Assembly (NCBI GenBank): GCA_041653875.1
Contig: JBAZEM010000005.1
Location: 1 to 64,000, forward strand
Source of the DNA: VSJD01 sp041653875
GTDB taxonomy: Bacteria; Verrucomicrobiota; Kiritimatiellia; JAAZAB01
Direction: 5' to 3'
Length of the DNA stretch: 64,000 bases
Below the pieces are notes generated by a model. It did not search any database and had not been told where the DNA came from. It worked only from the letters and a program-made list of their open reading frames with translations. Made by a program: the position numbers and the translations under genes. Below are positions 50,632 to 59,147 of the stretch, in pieces. How positions within the stretch are numbered: position 1 is the first letter of the stretch; the number at the start of each line of letters is the position of its first letter.

Positions 50632-51710
50632 ATCACCCCGGCTTCAATTGCGATTCCAAACGCGCTACTTTTCGGGCAAGTTTCACATCGGCTTTAAGCA
50701 TGACTCCCGCCCTCTTGATCTGGTAACTAACCACCGCGCCAGCCCGGATGCCAAGCCAATGCGCACATTCCCGTCGCGTTAGGCCGGCCTGCGTCACCAG
50801 AAGCATGGCGGCTATTCCCTTCCATGTCCAACTTCGTCGCCGAGCCTTCAAGCCTTCTACCGTCGTTCTCGCTGCCGATGCCACTGCCGCCAGCACCGCT
50901 CCCGGATCCGGACGCCGGACTATCTCACGACGCAAGGTCACATCCTCCGGATGCCTGCGCTCTTTAAGCAACTCCACATGGCGTTCGTCCACCCACTCGC
51001 GAAAGTCGTCCGTCCCGATACTCCGTGCAGACCGACTCATCGCCGCAATGAATTCATCGTCATCCGCCGCTATCCCCGCCTCAACAAAACAGCGATAGCG
51101 CTCCATCCGCTCTTTATCGCGCCCACCCATCAAGGCCAACATCGGCCCATAGTCCACCCATTCCAAGCGCTTCGCCAGCCCAATATAACTCCGGTAACTG
51201 CTCCATGCGTATGTCCGCAGACGCTCCATGCGTTCCGGCAACAGCTGGGTTATCTTGTCCTTCCCTTTCACGGGATTCAGGTGCACATACCGGCTAAGTT
51301 TCAGCAGATACTCGTCCCCGGCCACCAGCCGGGCGCCGTATCGCCCCTGCGTCAGATGCCCATGGCAACGATGCCGCAGATTGTAACACACGGTATAACC
51401 GGTCAATACCGACTGCATAAACCGGCCCAGATTCGCGCCTGGGGTTTCAAGCACAAGGTGGAAGTGATTGTCCATCAGACAAAACAGATACAGCCGCACC
51501 GCGTATGTGCCCACGCTCTCGGCCAGGCGCGCATAGAGCAGATAGCGATCCTTGTCATCCCGAAAGATATTCTGTTGCGCGTTTCCGCGCACCGTCACGT
51601 GGTAGATTGCTCCAGGGTATTCGATTCTTAGTTGTCGCGCCATTTGCCAGCACCCATATCACGCCCTTGTTTTAACCGCAACCTTACTCGCTATTATTAG
51701 GACTGACCCC
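50602..51710. mobile_element. REP-associated tyrosine transposase element
   Basis: A transposase gene flanked by inverted copies of GGGGTCAGTCCTAATAAT(A): 50602-50623 at the left and 51690-51710 at the right. Each end reads outward as TATTATTAGGACTGACCCC. Two more copies of this end, without a transposase, lie at 56363-56383 and ~56409-56429. The left end supplies the first codons of the neighbouring membrane protein. Confidence 0.8.
50633..51643 (-). CDS. REP-associated tyrosine transposase (Y1/HUH, RAYT-type)
   Basis: 336 residues from MARQLRIEYPGAIYHVTVRG. HUH nuclease features: the strand YHVTVRGNAQQNIF, LYLFCLMDNHFHLVLETPGA (H-F-H metal site) and a candidate nucleophile Tyr in SVLTGYTVCYNLRH. 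A long C-terminal extension carries an HTH (LLVTQAGLTRRECAHWLGI). This is the layout of TnpA-REP proteins, which act on single-stranded hairpins with a GTAG foot. All motifs are intact. Its stop codon overlaps the ATG/GTG region of the membrane protein gene. Confidence 0.9.
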   Translation of the reverse strand: MARQLRIEYPGAIYHVTVRGNAQQNIFRDDKDRYLLYARLAESVGTYAVRLYLFCLMDNHFHLVLETPGANLGRFMQSVLTGYTVCYNLRHRCHGHLTQGRYGARLVAGDEYLLKLSRYVHLNPVKGKDKITQLLPERMERLRTYAWSSYRSYIGLAKRLEWVDYGPMLALMGGRDKERMERYRCFVEAGIAADDDEFIAAMSRSARSIGTDDFREWVDERHVELLKERRHPEDVTLRREIVRRPDPGAVLAAVASAARTTVEGLKARRRSWTWKGIAAMLLVTQAGLTRRECAHWLGIRAGAVVSYQIKRAGVMLKADVKLARKVARLESQLKPG

Positions 51711-51743
51711 TGAACCATTTGGAACCGCTGATCGTCACAATAG

Positions 51744-52787
51744 TCATACCAGGCGATTGCCTGACCGTTCGCGTTGACATGTCCAGGCCCATAGGCTCAA
51801 TGCGGCCAGGGCAATGACCCCGGCGCCAATCGCGGACGGGCCTTGCCATCCCTGAAGCAGAGCAACCGCCCAAGCCAGTCCAAGTAACGCCAACCCAATA
51901 TAAACGCTGGAGACCTGGCCGTGGGAAAGCCCGCTGATAACCAATCTTTGGTAGAGATGGGAACGATGCGCCGCCCACACCTTTTCCCCCCGGCACAAGC
52001 GCCTGGCAAATGTAAACCCCGCATCGAAAACAAACGGCCAGATTAACGCGATGCCTGCCAGGACAAATACCGGATTAGATTGCGCCGTCATGACCGTCAA
52101 CGCGGCAAAAGAAAACCCGAGAAACGCACTGCCGACATCGCCCATAAAAATACGGGCCGGCGGCCAATTATGCCCCAGAAAACCCAGACTGGCGGCCGCG
52201 ATCAGCAGCCCCATGCCGCCCACAAGCGGCTGGCCGCCAATCCACCCCAAAACAGCCCAGCCCAATCCCGCCACCAGCGCCTGCCCGCCCGAAATGCCAT
52301 CAATGCCGTCCATGAAATTATAGGCATTGGTCAACCCCACAATCCACACCAGCGTCAGAGGCAACCCGAGCCAACCCAAGGACAGATGCATTCCGGCCGG
52401 CATACCGATCGCGTGGATAGTCCCAATCCCGGCCATCGCAACACCGGCGCCCACGGCATGAACGAGCAACCGAACCAAAAACGACACCGGGCGCATATCA
52501 TCCAACCAACTGACACCGGCAATCAGCAACGATCCCAACGTCAAGGCCGTCATGGCTCGCCATGCAAACGTCGGACTGCTGAGCGCAACGGGCCATGCTA
52601 AAACCAGAACCACAACAACGATGGCCAAGCCGCCGCCCCGCGGTGTCGGCCGCGTATGCGAACTGCGCTCATTGGGAATATCCAGGAACTGGCGCCGTTC
52701 AGCCATGCGCCGAATCGTAGCCACGCCGAAATAGGACGCCGCCAGCGCCAACACTCCCAAAAATCCCATGACAGATGGAACACTCAT
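51744..52787 (-). CDS. WecA/WbpL-type undecaprenyl-phosphate HexNAc-1-phosphate transferase
   Basis: 347 residues from MSVPSVMGFLGVLALA; the ATG at 52787 is preferred to an in-frame TTG two codons earlier. About ten membrane helices. Polyprenyl-phosphate HexNAc-1-P transferase motifs: NERSSHTRPTPRGGGLAIV, NAYNFMDGIDGISGGQAL, RIFMGDVGSAFLGFSF and WAAHRSHLYQRLVISGLSHG. It would start an O-antigen-like chain by loading an amino sugar phosphate onto undecaprenyl phosphate. The cluster makes FucNAc-type sugars, which fits the WbpL subgroup. Its first 58 codons are duplicated at 56439-56612. The RAYT element lies immediately downstream. Confidence 0.92.
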   Translation of the reverse strand: MSVPSVMGFLGVLALAASYFGVATIRRMAERRQFLDIPNERSSHTRPTPRGGGLAIVVVVLVLAWPVALSSPTFAWRAMTALTLGSLLIAGVSWLDDMRPVSFLVRLLVHAVGAGVAMAGIGTIHAIGMPAGMHLSLGWLGLPLTLVWIVGLTNAYNFMDGIDGISGGQALVAGLGWAVLGWIGGQPLVGGMGLLIAAASLGFLGHNWPPARIFMGDVGSAFLGFSFAALTVMTAQSNPVFVLAGIALIWPFVFDAGFTFARRLCRGEKVWAAHRSHLYQRLVISGLSHGQVSSVYIGLALLGLAWAVALLQGWQGPSAIGAGVIALAALSLWAWTCQRERSGNRLV

Positions 52788-52811
52788 ACACAAAAGCCCG
52801 AATCGCGGTGT

Positions 52812-53450
52812 TTACCAGAAGAGCACTTTGTATTTTACCGCGTACAAACCGATTTTGAGCCACTCGTCGATTACCATGACAAGCGGCTCATCCCGCGCCC
52901 ACCATTTGTCCGGGCAAAAGGAAGAAGTCGGCGGCGGGCTGTAATAGACCTGCACCGCTTGGCCGGCCGGATGTCTGCGAATCACCGCCAATGCCCGGCG
53001 ACTGTGGTACCAGTTGGTAACAATGACGATCCGGCGCAGGCCTTTTTGTTTGACCATTGCGGCGATCTGCTGACCATCTTCCCAAGTACTACTCGTATTT
53101 AGAAGATCGATGTCGCCCGCCGGAACCCCCTCGCGAACGGCAAAGTCACAGGCCAACCGGCCATCGGTGAAGCTGGTCATCTCCGGCAAGGCCCGATCGC
53201 CGGTGAACCAGATTCGCGGCGCCGCGCCCTGCCGGTATAACCGAATCCCATGTGCCGCTCTTTCGGGCCCGCCGCCGCCCAGGACCACAATGGCATCCGC
53301 CTGCCCCTCGCAGGGCGGCATAACCAGCCCCCGGCCCAACGCCGGCAACCACAAGCGCATAGTCCCAAAGACGACCACCCCAGCAAGGATCGGGCAACTT
53401 ATCATGCCCAACATGAACCAACGCCAGCGATGATGGGATCTTGAATTCAT
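52812..53450 (-). CDS. YdcF-like (DUF218) membrane-anchored protein
   Basis: 212 residues from MNSRSHHRWRWFMLGMISCP, with one N-terminal membrane segment. DUF218 signature: ADAIVVLGGGGPERAAHGI, PRIWFTGDRA, NTSSTWEDGQQIAAMVKQKG and RIVIVTNWYHSRRALAVIRR. SanA/ElyC/YdcF relatives affect cell-envelope or lipid-carrier metabolism. Sits between the AAA ATPase and the WbpL-type gene, same strand. Confidence 0.88.
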   Translation of the reverse strand: MNSRSHHRWRWFMLGMISCPILAGVVVFGTMRLWLPALGRGLVMPPCEGQADAIVVLGGGGPERAAHGIRLYRQGAAPRIWFTGDRALPEMTSFTDGRLACDFAVREGVPAGDIDLLNTSSTWEDGQQIAAMVKQKGLRRIVIVTNWYHSRRALAVIRRHPAGQAVQVYYSPPPTSSFCPDKWWARDEPLVMVIDEWLKIGLYAVKYKVLFW

Positions 53451-53460
53451 ACCAAACAAC

Positions 53461-54663
53461 TTATCTGTCTGAAGTCTTAATAGAGGCATTGATGGCGGCA
53501 AGAACTTCGCCGATGGACGCCACCGTCACGCCATCGCGCAAAGCCCAGCCTTTTTCGATCGGACAGACAACCCATGCATGATCTGGCGCAACGTCGCGCA
53601 GCATTGTCGCACAACCACGGGTCAACTGTGGCGCAGTGGAGGCCTTGAACTCGAACGCCAGGCGTCGCCGGCCGCGTTCCATCAACAAGTCAATCTCTTC
53701 GCCATTGGAAGTGCGGACAAACGACGCCCGCCAACCAGGCAAAGCCGCACAAAGCTGTTCTATACACCAGCCTTCCCATGACGCTCCCACTACGGGATGT
53801 CCAAGCAGATCATCCATCCCTTCGATCTCCAACAGACTGTGTAAAATACCGGTGTCGCGAAGATATACCTTGGGCGACTTGACCAGTCGTTTCCCCAAGT
53901 TAACCGTGAACGGCTCCAACACCCGCAACATGAAATTCTGCGTCAGCACGCCAACATACTTGCGCGCCGTGGTATGACTCACCCCCAGCGCCTGCCCCAA
54001 GCGCGCGGTATTTAGCAATTGGCCGTGATAATGCGCCAGCATTCGCCAAAGACGTCCCAGCAATTCGGGCGACGCGCCAACACCCAAATATGCGATATCT
54101 TTTTCCAGGAACGTTCGGGCGAACGATTCGCGCCACGCCGTACTGGACGACTCGGAAGCCGCCAGCAGGCTTCCGGGAAAACCACCGCGCACCCAGTGTT
54201 GTTCGCGATCCTTCATACCCACGGCCGCACATTCCTGCCATAAAAGCGGAGTCAATTCATGGTAGCGAATGCGGCCGGCCAGCGATTCCGAACTTTGCCG
54301 CAACAACTCCGGCGAAGCCGATCCCAACACCAGAAAACTATACCGGCGATCAGGATCGTCGGCCAATACCCGCAGGACTGTGAACAGATCCGGCGACCGC
54401 TGGATTTCGTCAAGAATCACAAGCTTCCCCGCTTGGCGCGACAGGAACCACTCGGCGTCCACTATCTTGCGCTGATCCACGGAGCGCTCGAGATCCAAGT
54501 GGATTACTTTGTCCGCCGCGCGATTGGCGGCGATTTGCCTGGCAAGCGTAGTCTTACCACATTGTCTGGGTCCGAGGATCGCGGTTACCGGCGCCTCCGC
54601 CAACGAAGCCGCAATATCCGGCTCGCGTAGCCGCGGAATATAACCATGCAATATGCCACTCAT
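53461..54663 (-). CDS. AAA ATPase with DUF4143 domain
   Basis: 400 residues. Walker A ILGPRQCGKTTLARQIA near residue 35, Walker B KLVILDEIQRSPDLF, sensor-like LVLGSASPELLRQSSESLAG; middle winged-helix YHGQLLNTARLGQALGVSHTTARKY; C-terminal DUF4143 / PD-(D/E)xK-like segment (SWEGWCIEQL, NGEEIDLLMERGRRRLAFEFK). This ATPase family is common and mobile in many bacteria, with unknown role, sometimes likened to toxin-antitoxin or defence modules. It has no evident part in polysaccharide synthesis and looks like an insertion into the cluster. Confidence 0.9.
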   Translation of the reverse strand: MSGILHGYIPRLREPDIAASLAEAPVTAILGPRQCGKTTLARQIAANRAADKVIHLDLERSVDQRKIVDAEWFLSRQAGKLVILDEIQRSPDLFTVLRVLADDPDRRYSFLVLGSASPELLRQSSESLAGRIRYHELTPLLWQECAAVGMKDREQHWVRGGFPGSLLAASESSSTAWRESFARTFLEKDIAYLGVGASPELLGRLWRMLAHYHGQLLNTARLGQALGVSHTTARKYVGVLTQNFMLRVLEPFTVNLGKRLVKSPKVYLRDTGILHSLLEIEGMDDLLGHPVVGASWEGWCIEQLCAALPGWRASFVRTSNGEEIDLLMERGRRRLAFEFKASTAPQLTRGCATMLRDVAPDHAWVVCPIEKGWALRDGVTVASIGEVLAAINASIKTSDR

Positions 54664-55249
54664 GTTTTAAATTTACATGGTTAGGCTGGATTGTCAACGC
54701 AAATTACCGTCATGGCCACATCGCTAACGCAGGCGAAATGTATGTTCGGAAAGAAAAACCAGATACCGAAATCTGTCTCACACAAAGGCGCAAAGTCACG
54801 AAGGAAAGCTTCCCGATCTGAAAATTGAATTAGCTTTGTGATCTTTGTGGCTTCGTGTGAAAATATGATCGATCAGAACCAGCGGGTCGAGCCTGCCGCC
54901 TGACGGCGTCGGCTCACCCGCAACGTTGGCATCAAGCGGAATAACCGGATCGCGCCGAATAACGCGGCCTTGAACACCCCGCGCATGAAAATCAGCAATC
55001 AGGGTTTTAAGCAAATCGAGCATTTTTCCTTCCTTATTTAAGGGAAGCAAATACTATTTCTTTCCTTTTTGCAAGGACACCCCCCGACCTGGTCGGACGC
55101 GCATGCCGCATTAGGGCTATTCCGGGCCTGGCGCCGTGATAGCGTACATAGGTGCGCACGTATGGAAGCGCAAGGCCCGGTTTAATTTCCGCAATGTGGG
55201 CGGATAGGGCTCCCCAAACAAATGCAACCGAATGAGTCTGGCACTTTCC
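54664..55249. other. Non-coding flank with inverted CACAAAG words around a gene remnant
   Basis: Words CACAAAGGCGCAAAGTCACG (~54782) and CTTTGTGATCTTTGTGGC (~54833) form an inverted pair of the kind seen in other gaps. Apart from the possible remnant at 54796-55023 no gene is seen; 55051-55249 shows nothing recognisable. Confidence 0.4.
54796..55023 (-). pseudogene. Possible N-terminal remnant of an AAA ATPase
   Basis: 75 codons from MLDLLKTLIADFHARGVQGR, followed by VIRRDPVIPLDANV. This resembles the lead-in of ATPases that continue into a G-x-R-R-x-G-K-T Walker A, but the Walker A never appears. The last ~25 codons are made of the CACAAAG/CACGAAG satellite. GGAAGGAAAAATG fits a genuine start. 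Weak call. Confidence 0.35.
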
Positions 55250-56347
55250 TCACTTTGGCATTTTTCGATACCAGGCAACCTCCCGACGCAACTTTCCCGC
55301 CGCCCGCATTTCCTGAGCGGTATCCCGCCATCCCGCCGCCAGGGTGTATTCGGGAACGAACGCCAGCAGTGTTCTGATCCGCTCATTGCTGACGGCAATA
55401 TCTTCGGTGTATTTATCGATCGTTGCCCGATTGAGGGGAGAATTGCGACCAATCAGCCGCATGGCATCTTCAAGCATGCCGGCCGCAAGACGCACCGGAC
55501 CAACCGGAATTGAAAATCGCGGCGGCTTGCGCCCGAGCGCCGCACAGATTGCCGCAATAATTTCGCGCAACTCATGGAACTTACCATCGGTGACATTGTA
55601 AATTTTCCCGGCCGCCGCCGGATGCCGGAGAGCCAGTACCACGGCGCGGGCCAGGTCCTTATCGTAGATCAACGTGCGCCGATTGCGACCGGCGCCGATC
55701 GGAATGAATCGGCCCTGTTCCAGGGACCGCAGAAGTCGCTGGTAGTTGCCTTTGATGCGCGCGCCATATACCGCGCCAAAACGCAGGACCGTACCAATCG
55801 GACGGCCATCGGCATTTCTGGCGCTCAAAACAATCTTTTCGGCAGCCAGCTTGGTCTGGGCGTAAAAAGTATCAGGATGGGGTGCTGAATTCTCATTGAG
55901 AATTTGCCCGTTCGACGGACCATAGACGGCAATCGTACTGGCCAATACAACCCGCTTGACCCCCGCTTGAATGGCCGCCGCAACCACAACGGTCGTGCCG
56001 CCCACGTTGATCCGCTCATATTTTCCGCGTAATTCCGGCGGAGGGTTGACAATGTGCAAAAGAGCGGCCAAATGCACAACCGCATCCACCCCCTGCATGG
56101 CGCCTTGCACCGCCGCCGGATCGGTCACATCGCCAAGGCGCGCCTCGACGTTACTGTCCGTCGTCCGTCTTCCGTCTTCCGGCCTGCTCTGTCGTCCGTC
56201 GTCCGGCGTCCGGCGTCCGTCTTCCGGCCTGTCCAGCGACAGCGTCCGGACATGATACCCGGCTGCGGATAATGCATCGACCACACGCGGTCCCACCGCG
56301 CCGGTTGCGCCGGTGACAAGAACAGTTGCGCCGTTTGAAATATTCAT
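55250..56347 (-). CDS. NAD-dependent nucleotide-sugar epimerase/reductase with in-frame repeat insert
   Basis: 365 residues. Extended SDR: VLVTGATGAVGPRVVDALSA (G-x-x-G-x-x-G), VDAVVHLAALLHI, catalytic TFYAQTKLAAEKIV (Y-x-x-x-K), and GKIYNVTDGKFHELREIIAA. In the usual fold, strand 2 is followed by the short region before GDVTDPAAV; here ~26 residues of RPEDGRRTPDDGRQ type are inserted, encoded by a GACGGACG word satellite. By position (after a WbuB-like transferase, before a WbpL-type gene) it corresponds to WbjF/WbpV-like epimerases of O-antigen clusters. No Shine-Dalgarno: the sequence right before the ATG is a transposase-end repeat. Confidence 0.85.
   Translation of the reverse strand: MNISNGATVLVTGATGAVGPRVVDALSAAGYHVRTLSLDRPEDGRRTPDDGRQSRPEDGRRTTDSNVEARLGDVTDPAAVQGAMQGVDAVVHLAALLHIVNPPPELRGKYERINVGGTTVVVAAAIQAGVKRVVLASTIAVYGPSNGQILNENSAPHPDTFYAQTKLAAEKIVLSARNADGRPIGTVLRFGAVYGARIKGNYQRLLRSLEQGRFIPIGAGRNRRTLIYDKDLARAVVLALRHPAAAGKIYNVTDGKFHELREIIAAICAALGRKPPRFSIPVGPVRLAAGMLEDAMRLIGRNSPLNRATIDKYTEDIAVSNERIRTLLAFVPEYTLAAGWRDTAQEMRAAGKLRREVAWYRKMPK
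56155..56232. repeat. GTCCGTCGTCCGTCTTCC satellite inside the epimerase gene
   Basis: 78 bp (26 codons) of period ~8-10 words GTCCGTC, GTCTTCCGG and GTCCGGC. The same words on the opposite strand (GACGGACACCCGACCGGAGA, GACAGACGACGGACGGCAGA) are intergenic at 35341-35375 and 35427-35463. Length is a multiple of three and the gene's frame survives. Confidence 0.8.
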
Positions 56348-56438
56348 ATTGTCCGCTTATTTGCTATTATTAGGACTGACCCCACACCGTCCTATTGTCC
56401 GCTTATTTGCTATTATTAGGACTGACCCCACACCGTCC
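56348..56438. repeat. Tandem 46-bp repeat carrying transposase-end sequences
   Basis: The unit ATTGTCCGCTTATTTGCTAT ... ACACCGTCC occurs twice back to back (56348-56393, 56394-56438). Each contains GCTATTATTAGGACTGACCCC, the outward-reading end of the RAYT element at 50602-51710. No transposase is present here. Confidence 0.85.
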
Positions 56439-56612
56439 AACAACGATGGCCAAGCCGCCGCCCCGCGGTGTCGGCCGCGTATGCGAACTGCGCTCATTGG
56501 GAATATCCAGGAACTGGCGCCGCTCAGCCATGCGCCGAATCGTAGCCACGCCGAAATAGGACGCCGCCAGCGCCAACACTCCCAAAAATCCCATGACAGA
56601 TGGAACACTCAT
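56439..56612 (-). pseudogene. Duplicated 5' fragment of the WbpL-type transferase gene
   Basis: 58 codons from MSVPSVMGFLGVLALA to PRGGGLAIVV, practically identical to the first 58 codons of the gene at 51744-52787, then cut off by the transposase-end repeat and a stop after ~11 foreign codons. Similarity continues ~25 bp upstream of the start. Non-functional remnant of a recent rearrangement. Confidence 0.9.
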
Positions 56613-56767
56613 ACACAAAAACAAGAATTGCGGTGTTTAGCTCATAGTCTCAGAACCACCCCTTACAAGGATCGGGCCTCCAAGCATACCTAAAACAAAC
56701 CAACGCAAGCATATGCCAAATGGGAACACGCCGACCTTCCAGATTATTATCATGGAGTTTGGCGAAC

Positions 56768-58000
56768 TCAAGGCCCCGATTTTTTTGCCAGCATGTCGCC
56801 CCATTGGATTAATTGATCAAGCAGGTGCTCACGGTCGAAATGCCTTTCATAATACAAACGACCATTCCGGCCCATAGCCTGGCGCGCTTCCGATGTCATC
56901 CGATACATCCGCAGGATGGCATTTGTCAAGGCATTCGTATCACCCGCCGGGACGGCAATGCCAGCGCCAGCTTCTTCAATCACCCGACCGCCTTCTCCAT
57001 CCAAAGCCGCCACAACAGGTTTTGCACAGGCCAGATACGATTGGATTTTACCCGGGATTGTCAATGCAAAAATCGGGTCCTTGCGCAGGGTAACAAGCAA
57101 TACATCCGCCAAAGCGAAAAAACGCGGCATGGCTTCAAGGGAGAACCGCCCCAACAAGTGAACCTGTCCGCTCAAACTCCGGTCTTTAACTTGGCCGTCA
57201 ACCCAAGCCCGACTACGACCATCTCCCAGAATAATCCAATGAATATCGGGATAAGCACTCAGTTTTTCCGCCGCCGCCAAGATCGTTTCAAAATCCTGGG
57301 CCGCGCCGATATTGCCAGCAAATATAATATTAAATCCGGAGGGGATAAGCCGGCGCTCGGCGGCGTCCGCGGGAAGAGATTCCGGTCGATACAACTCCTC
57401 AGCACTGTTGGGGAAATACGACAGCTTGTCTGCCGGCACATTTTTTTGCCGAATGGACCCAGCAAAGGATCGGGATGAAAGCAAAATTTTATCGCACCGA
57501 CTGTAAATCACGCGAACCAAACGGTCCACCCAACTTAAAACCCAACGGGACCGAACTGCGCCCGTGGCTGACAGACTTTCCGGCCAGAGGTCTAAAACCC
57601 ATAATATAACCGGAACGCGTTTTAAATATCGAAGCAATAACGCCGGGATGGCCACAGTGATCGGAGAGGGCTGATAGACAAAAATAACATCATATTTCTC
57701 CCGACAGAGCAACGGCGCCAGCAAACTGGCCAGAAATGCAAAAGAGAAATAATTGAGGAGCAGCCGCAAACCTTTGCCATTTCCACGCGATATGAGCGGA
57801 ACGCGCCTTACGGATATCCCGTGGTAATCTTCGCGAGCCCGCGCGAAGAAACTATATTCGGGAAAGAATGCACCACCGGGATAATTAGGTTTACCGGTGA
57901 GCACGGCGACCTGATGCCCGCGCTCTTTCAGCCCAAGCGCAAGATCGTTGATCCGGAATTCCTCAGGCCAGAAATATTGGGTGACAATCAGAACGCGCAT
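56768..58000 (-). CDS. WbuB-like glycosyltransferase (candidate L-FucNAc transferase)
   Basis: 410 residues from MRVLIVTQYFWPEEFRINDL. GT-B fold, family 4: N-terminal FRINDLALGLKERGHQVAVL and GKPNYPGG, C-terminal FNIIFAGNIGAAQDFETILA, WIILGDGRSRAWV and KIQSYLACAKPVVAALDGEG. WbuB proteins are linked to L-FucNAc transfer in O-antigens, consistent with the CapE/F/G genes upstream. ATG 58000 follows the stop of the 2-epimerase gene by one base (TAACATG), so the two are translationally coupled. Confidence 0.9.
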   Translation of the reverse strand: MRVLIVTQYFWPEEFRINDLALGLKERGHQVAVLTGKPNYPGGAFFPEYSFFARAREDYHGISVRRVPLISRGNGKGLRLLLNYFSFAFLASLLAPLLCREKYDVIFVYQPSPITVAIPALLLRYLKRVPVILWVLDLWPESLSATGAVRSRWVLSWVDRLVRVIYSRCDKILLSSRSFAGSIRQKNVPADKLSYFPNSAEELYRPESLPADAAERRLIPSGFNIIFAGNIGAAQDFETILAAAEKLSAYPDIHWIILGDGRSRAWVDGQVKDRSLSGQVHLLGRFSLEAMPRFFALADVLLVTLRKDPIFALTIPGKIQSYLACAKPVVAALDGEGGRVIEEAGAGIAVPAGDTNALTNAILRMYRMTSEARQAMGRNGRLYYERHFDREHLLDQLIQWGDMLAKKSGP

Positions 58001-58001
58001 G

Positions 58002-59120
58002 TTATTGCCGCCACACAACCCGGTTCACATAATCGGTGTAGCTCAGAATGATGCGGGCCACTTTCTCCGACACGTTGGGCGCGTTATAATCGTTCACGAT
58101 ACGCAGGGTCCGTTCGCCACCCCGTTTCTGGCTTTCTAAAATTTTCAGCCCCTCTTGAATGCGCGGCCACTTCAGCCCCACCATCATAACAGCCCCCTCT
58201 TCCATGCCTTCCGGCCGTTCATGGGCCTCCCTGATGTTCAAGGCGGGGAAGTTCAGGATCGAGGATTCCTCCGTGATGGTGCCGCTATCCGAGAGAACCG
58301 CTTTCGCATGCATCTGCAGATTAACATAATCGCAAAAACCAAAGGGCGGCATCAGCTCCACACCCGCCGGTAATTTTACTTTTTCGCTTTCAATCTTTTT
58401 ACGGGTGCGCGGATGGGTTGACACAATTACGCGTTGGCCGGTCTTTGCCGTCAAAGAGGCCAGGACATTCATAAGTCCGGCAAATTGTTCGGGCGAATCG
58501 ATGTTTTCCTCGCGATGGGCACTGACCACGAAATAACCGCCAGACTCCAAGCGCAGGCGCTTCAAGACATCCGAGGCCTCGATTTTCGGCAGATAATAAT
58601 GCAGAACCTCATACATCGGACTGCCGGTCTTAATAACCCGGTCCGGGGGCAACCCCTCCCGCAAGAGATACTCGCGCGCAATGGATGAATAGCATAGATT
58701 AATGTCGCTGATATGGTCAACGATCTTTCGATTGATTTCCTCCGGCACGCGCTGGTCAAAACAGCGGTTGCCCGCCTCCATGTGAAAGACTGGAATTTTT
58801 TGGCGTTTCGCCGCGATAGCGGCCAGGCAACTGTTGGTATCGCCCAGAATCAAGACCGCATCCGGTTTAATCTCTCTGAGCGCCGCATCGGATTTGGCAA
58901 TAATGAGTCCGATGGTCTCCGCCGCAGTTTTGCCGGCCGCCTCGAGAAAATAATCCGGCTTGCGGATTGCCAGGTCTTCAAAAAACACCTGGTTCAACTC
59001 GTAGTCATAATTCTGTCCGGTATGGATGACGACCTGTTCGGTATAATTATCCAAGGCCGCCATCACCCTTGACAGACGAATAATTTCAGGCCGTGTGCCG
59101 ATAATTGTTACTACTTTCAT
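58002..59120 (-). CDS. UDP-N-acetylhexosamine 2-epimerase, CapG/WbjD type
   Basis: 372 residues from MKVVTIIGTRPEIIRLSRVM. GT-B-like epimerase with conserved HTGQNYDYELNQVFFEDL, LGDTNSCLAAIAAKRQKIPV, FHMEAGNRCFDQRVPEEINR and LSDSGTITEESSILNFPALN. The family converts UDP-GlcNAc to ManNAc, but the T-G-Q-N-Y-D-Y-E-L variant and the CapE-CapF context favour the last step of UDP-N-acetyl-L-fucosamine synthesis (CapG). Cytosolic. Confidence 0.9.
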   Translation of the reverse strand: MKVVTIIGTRPEIIRLSRVMAALDNYTEQVVIHTGQNYDYELNQVFFEDLAIRKPDYFLEAAGKTAAETIGLIIAKSDAALREIKPDAVLILGDTNSCLAAIAAKRQKIPVFHMEAGNRCFDQRVPEEINRKIVDHISDINLCYSSIAREYLLREGLPPDRVIKTGSPMYEVLHYYLPKIEASDVLKRLRLESGGYFVVSAHREENIDSPEQFAGLMNVLASLTAKTGQRVIVSTHPRTRKKIESEKVKLPAGVELMPPFGFCDYVNLQMHAKAVLSDSGTITEESSILNFPALNIREAHERPEGMEEGAVMMVGLKWPRIQEGLKILESQKRGGERTLRIVNDYNAPNVSEKVARIILSYTDYVNRVVWRQ

Positions 59121-59147
59121 GTTGCAGAATCCTTTCAACCTGGACAT

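Noticed and set aside
55117..55452. 111-codon minus-strand frame
   Set aside because: Overlaps the 3' end of the epimerase in another frame and shows no family features.
56403..56624. Functional short membrane protein
   Set aside because: It is the duplicated 5' piece of the WbpL-type gene ending in repeat-derived codons.
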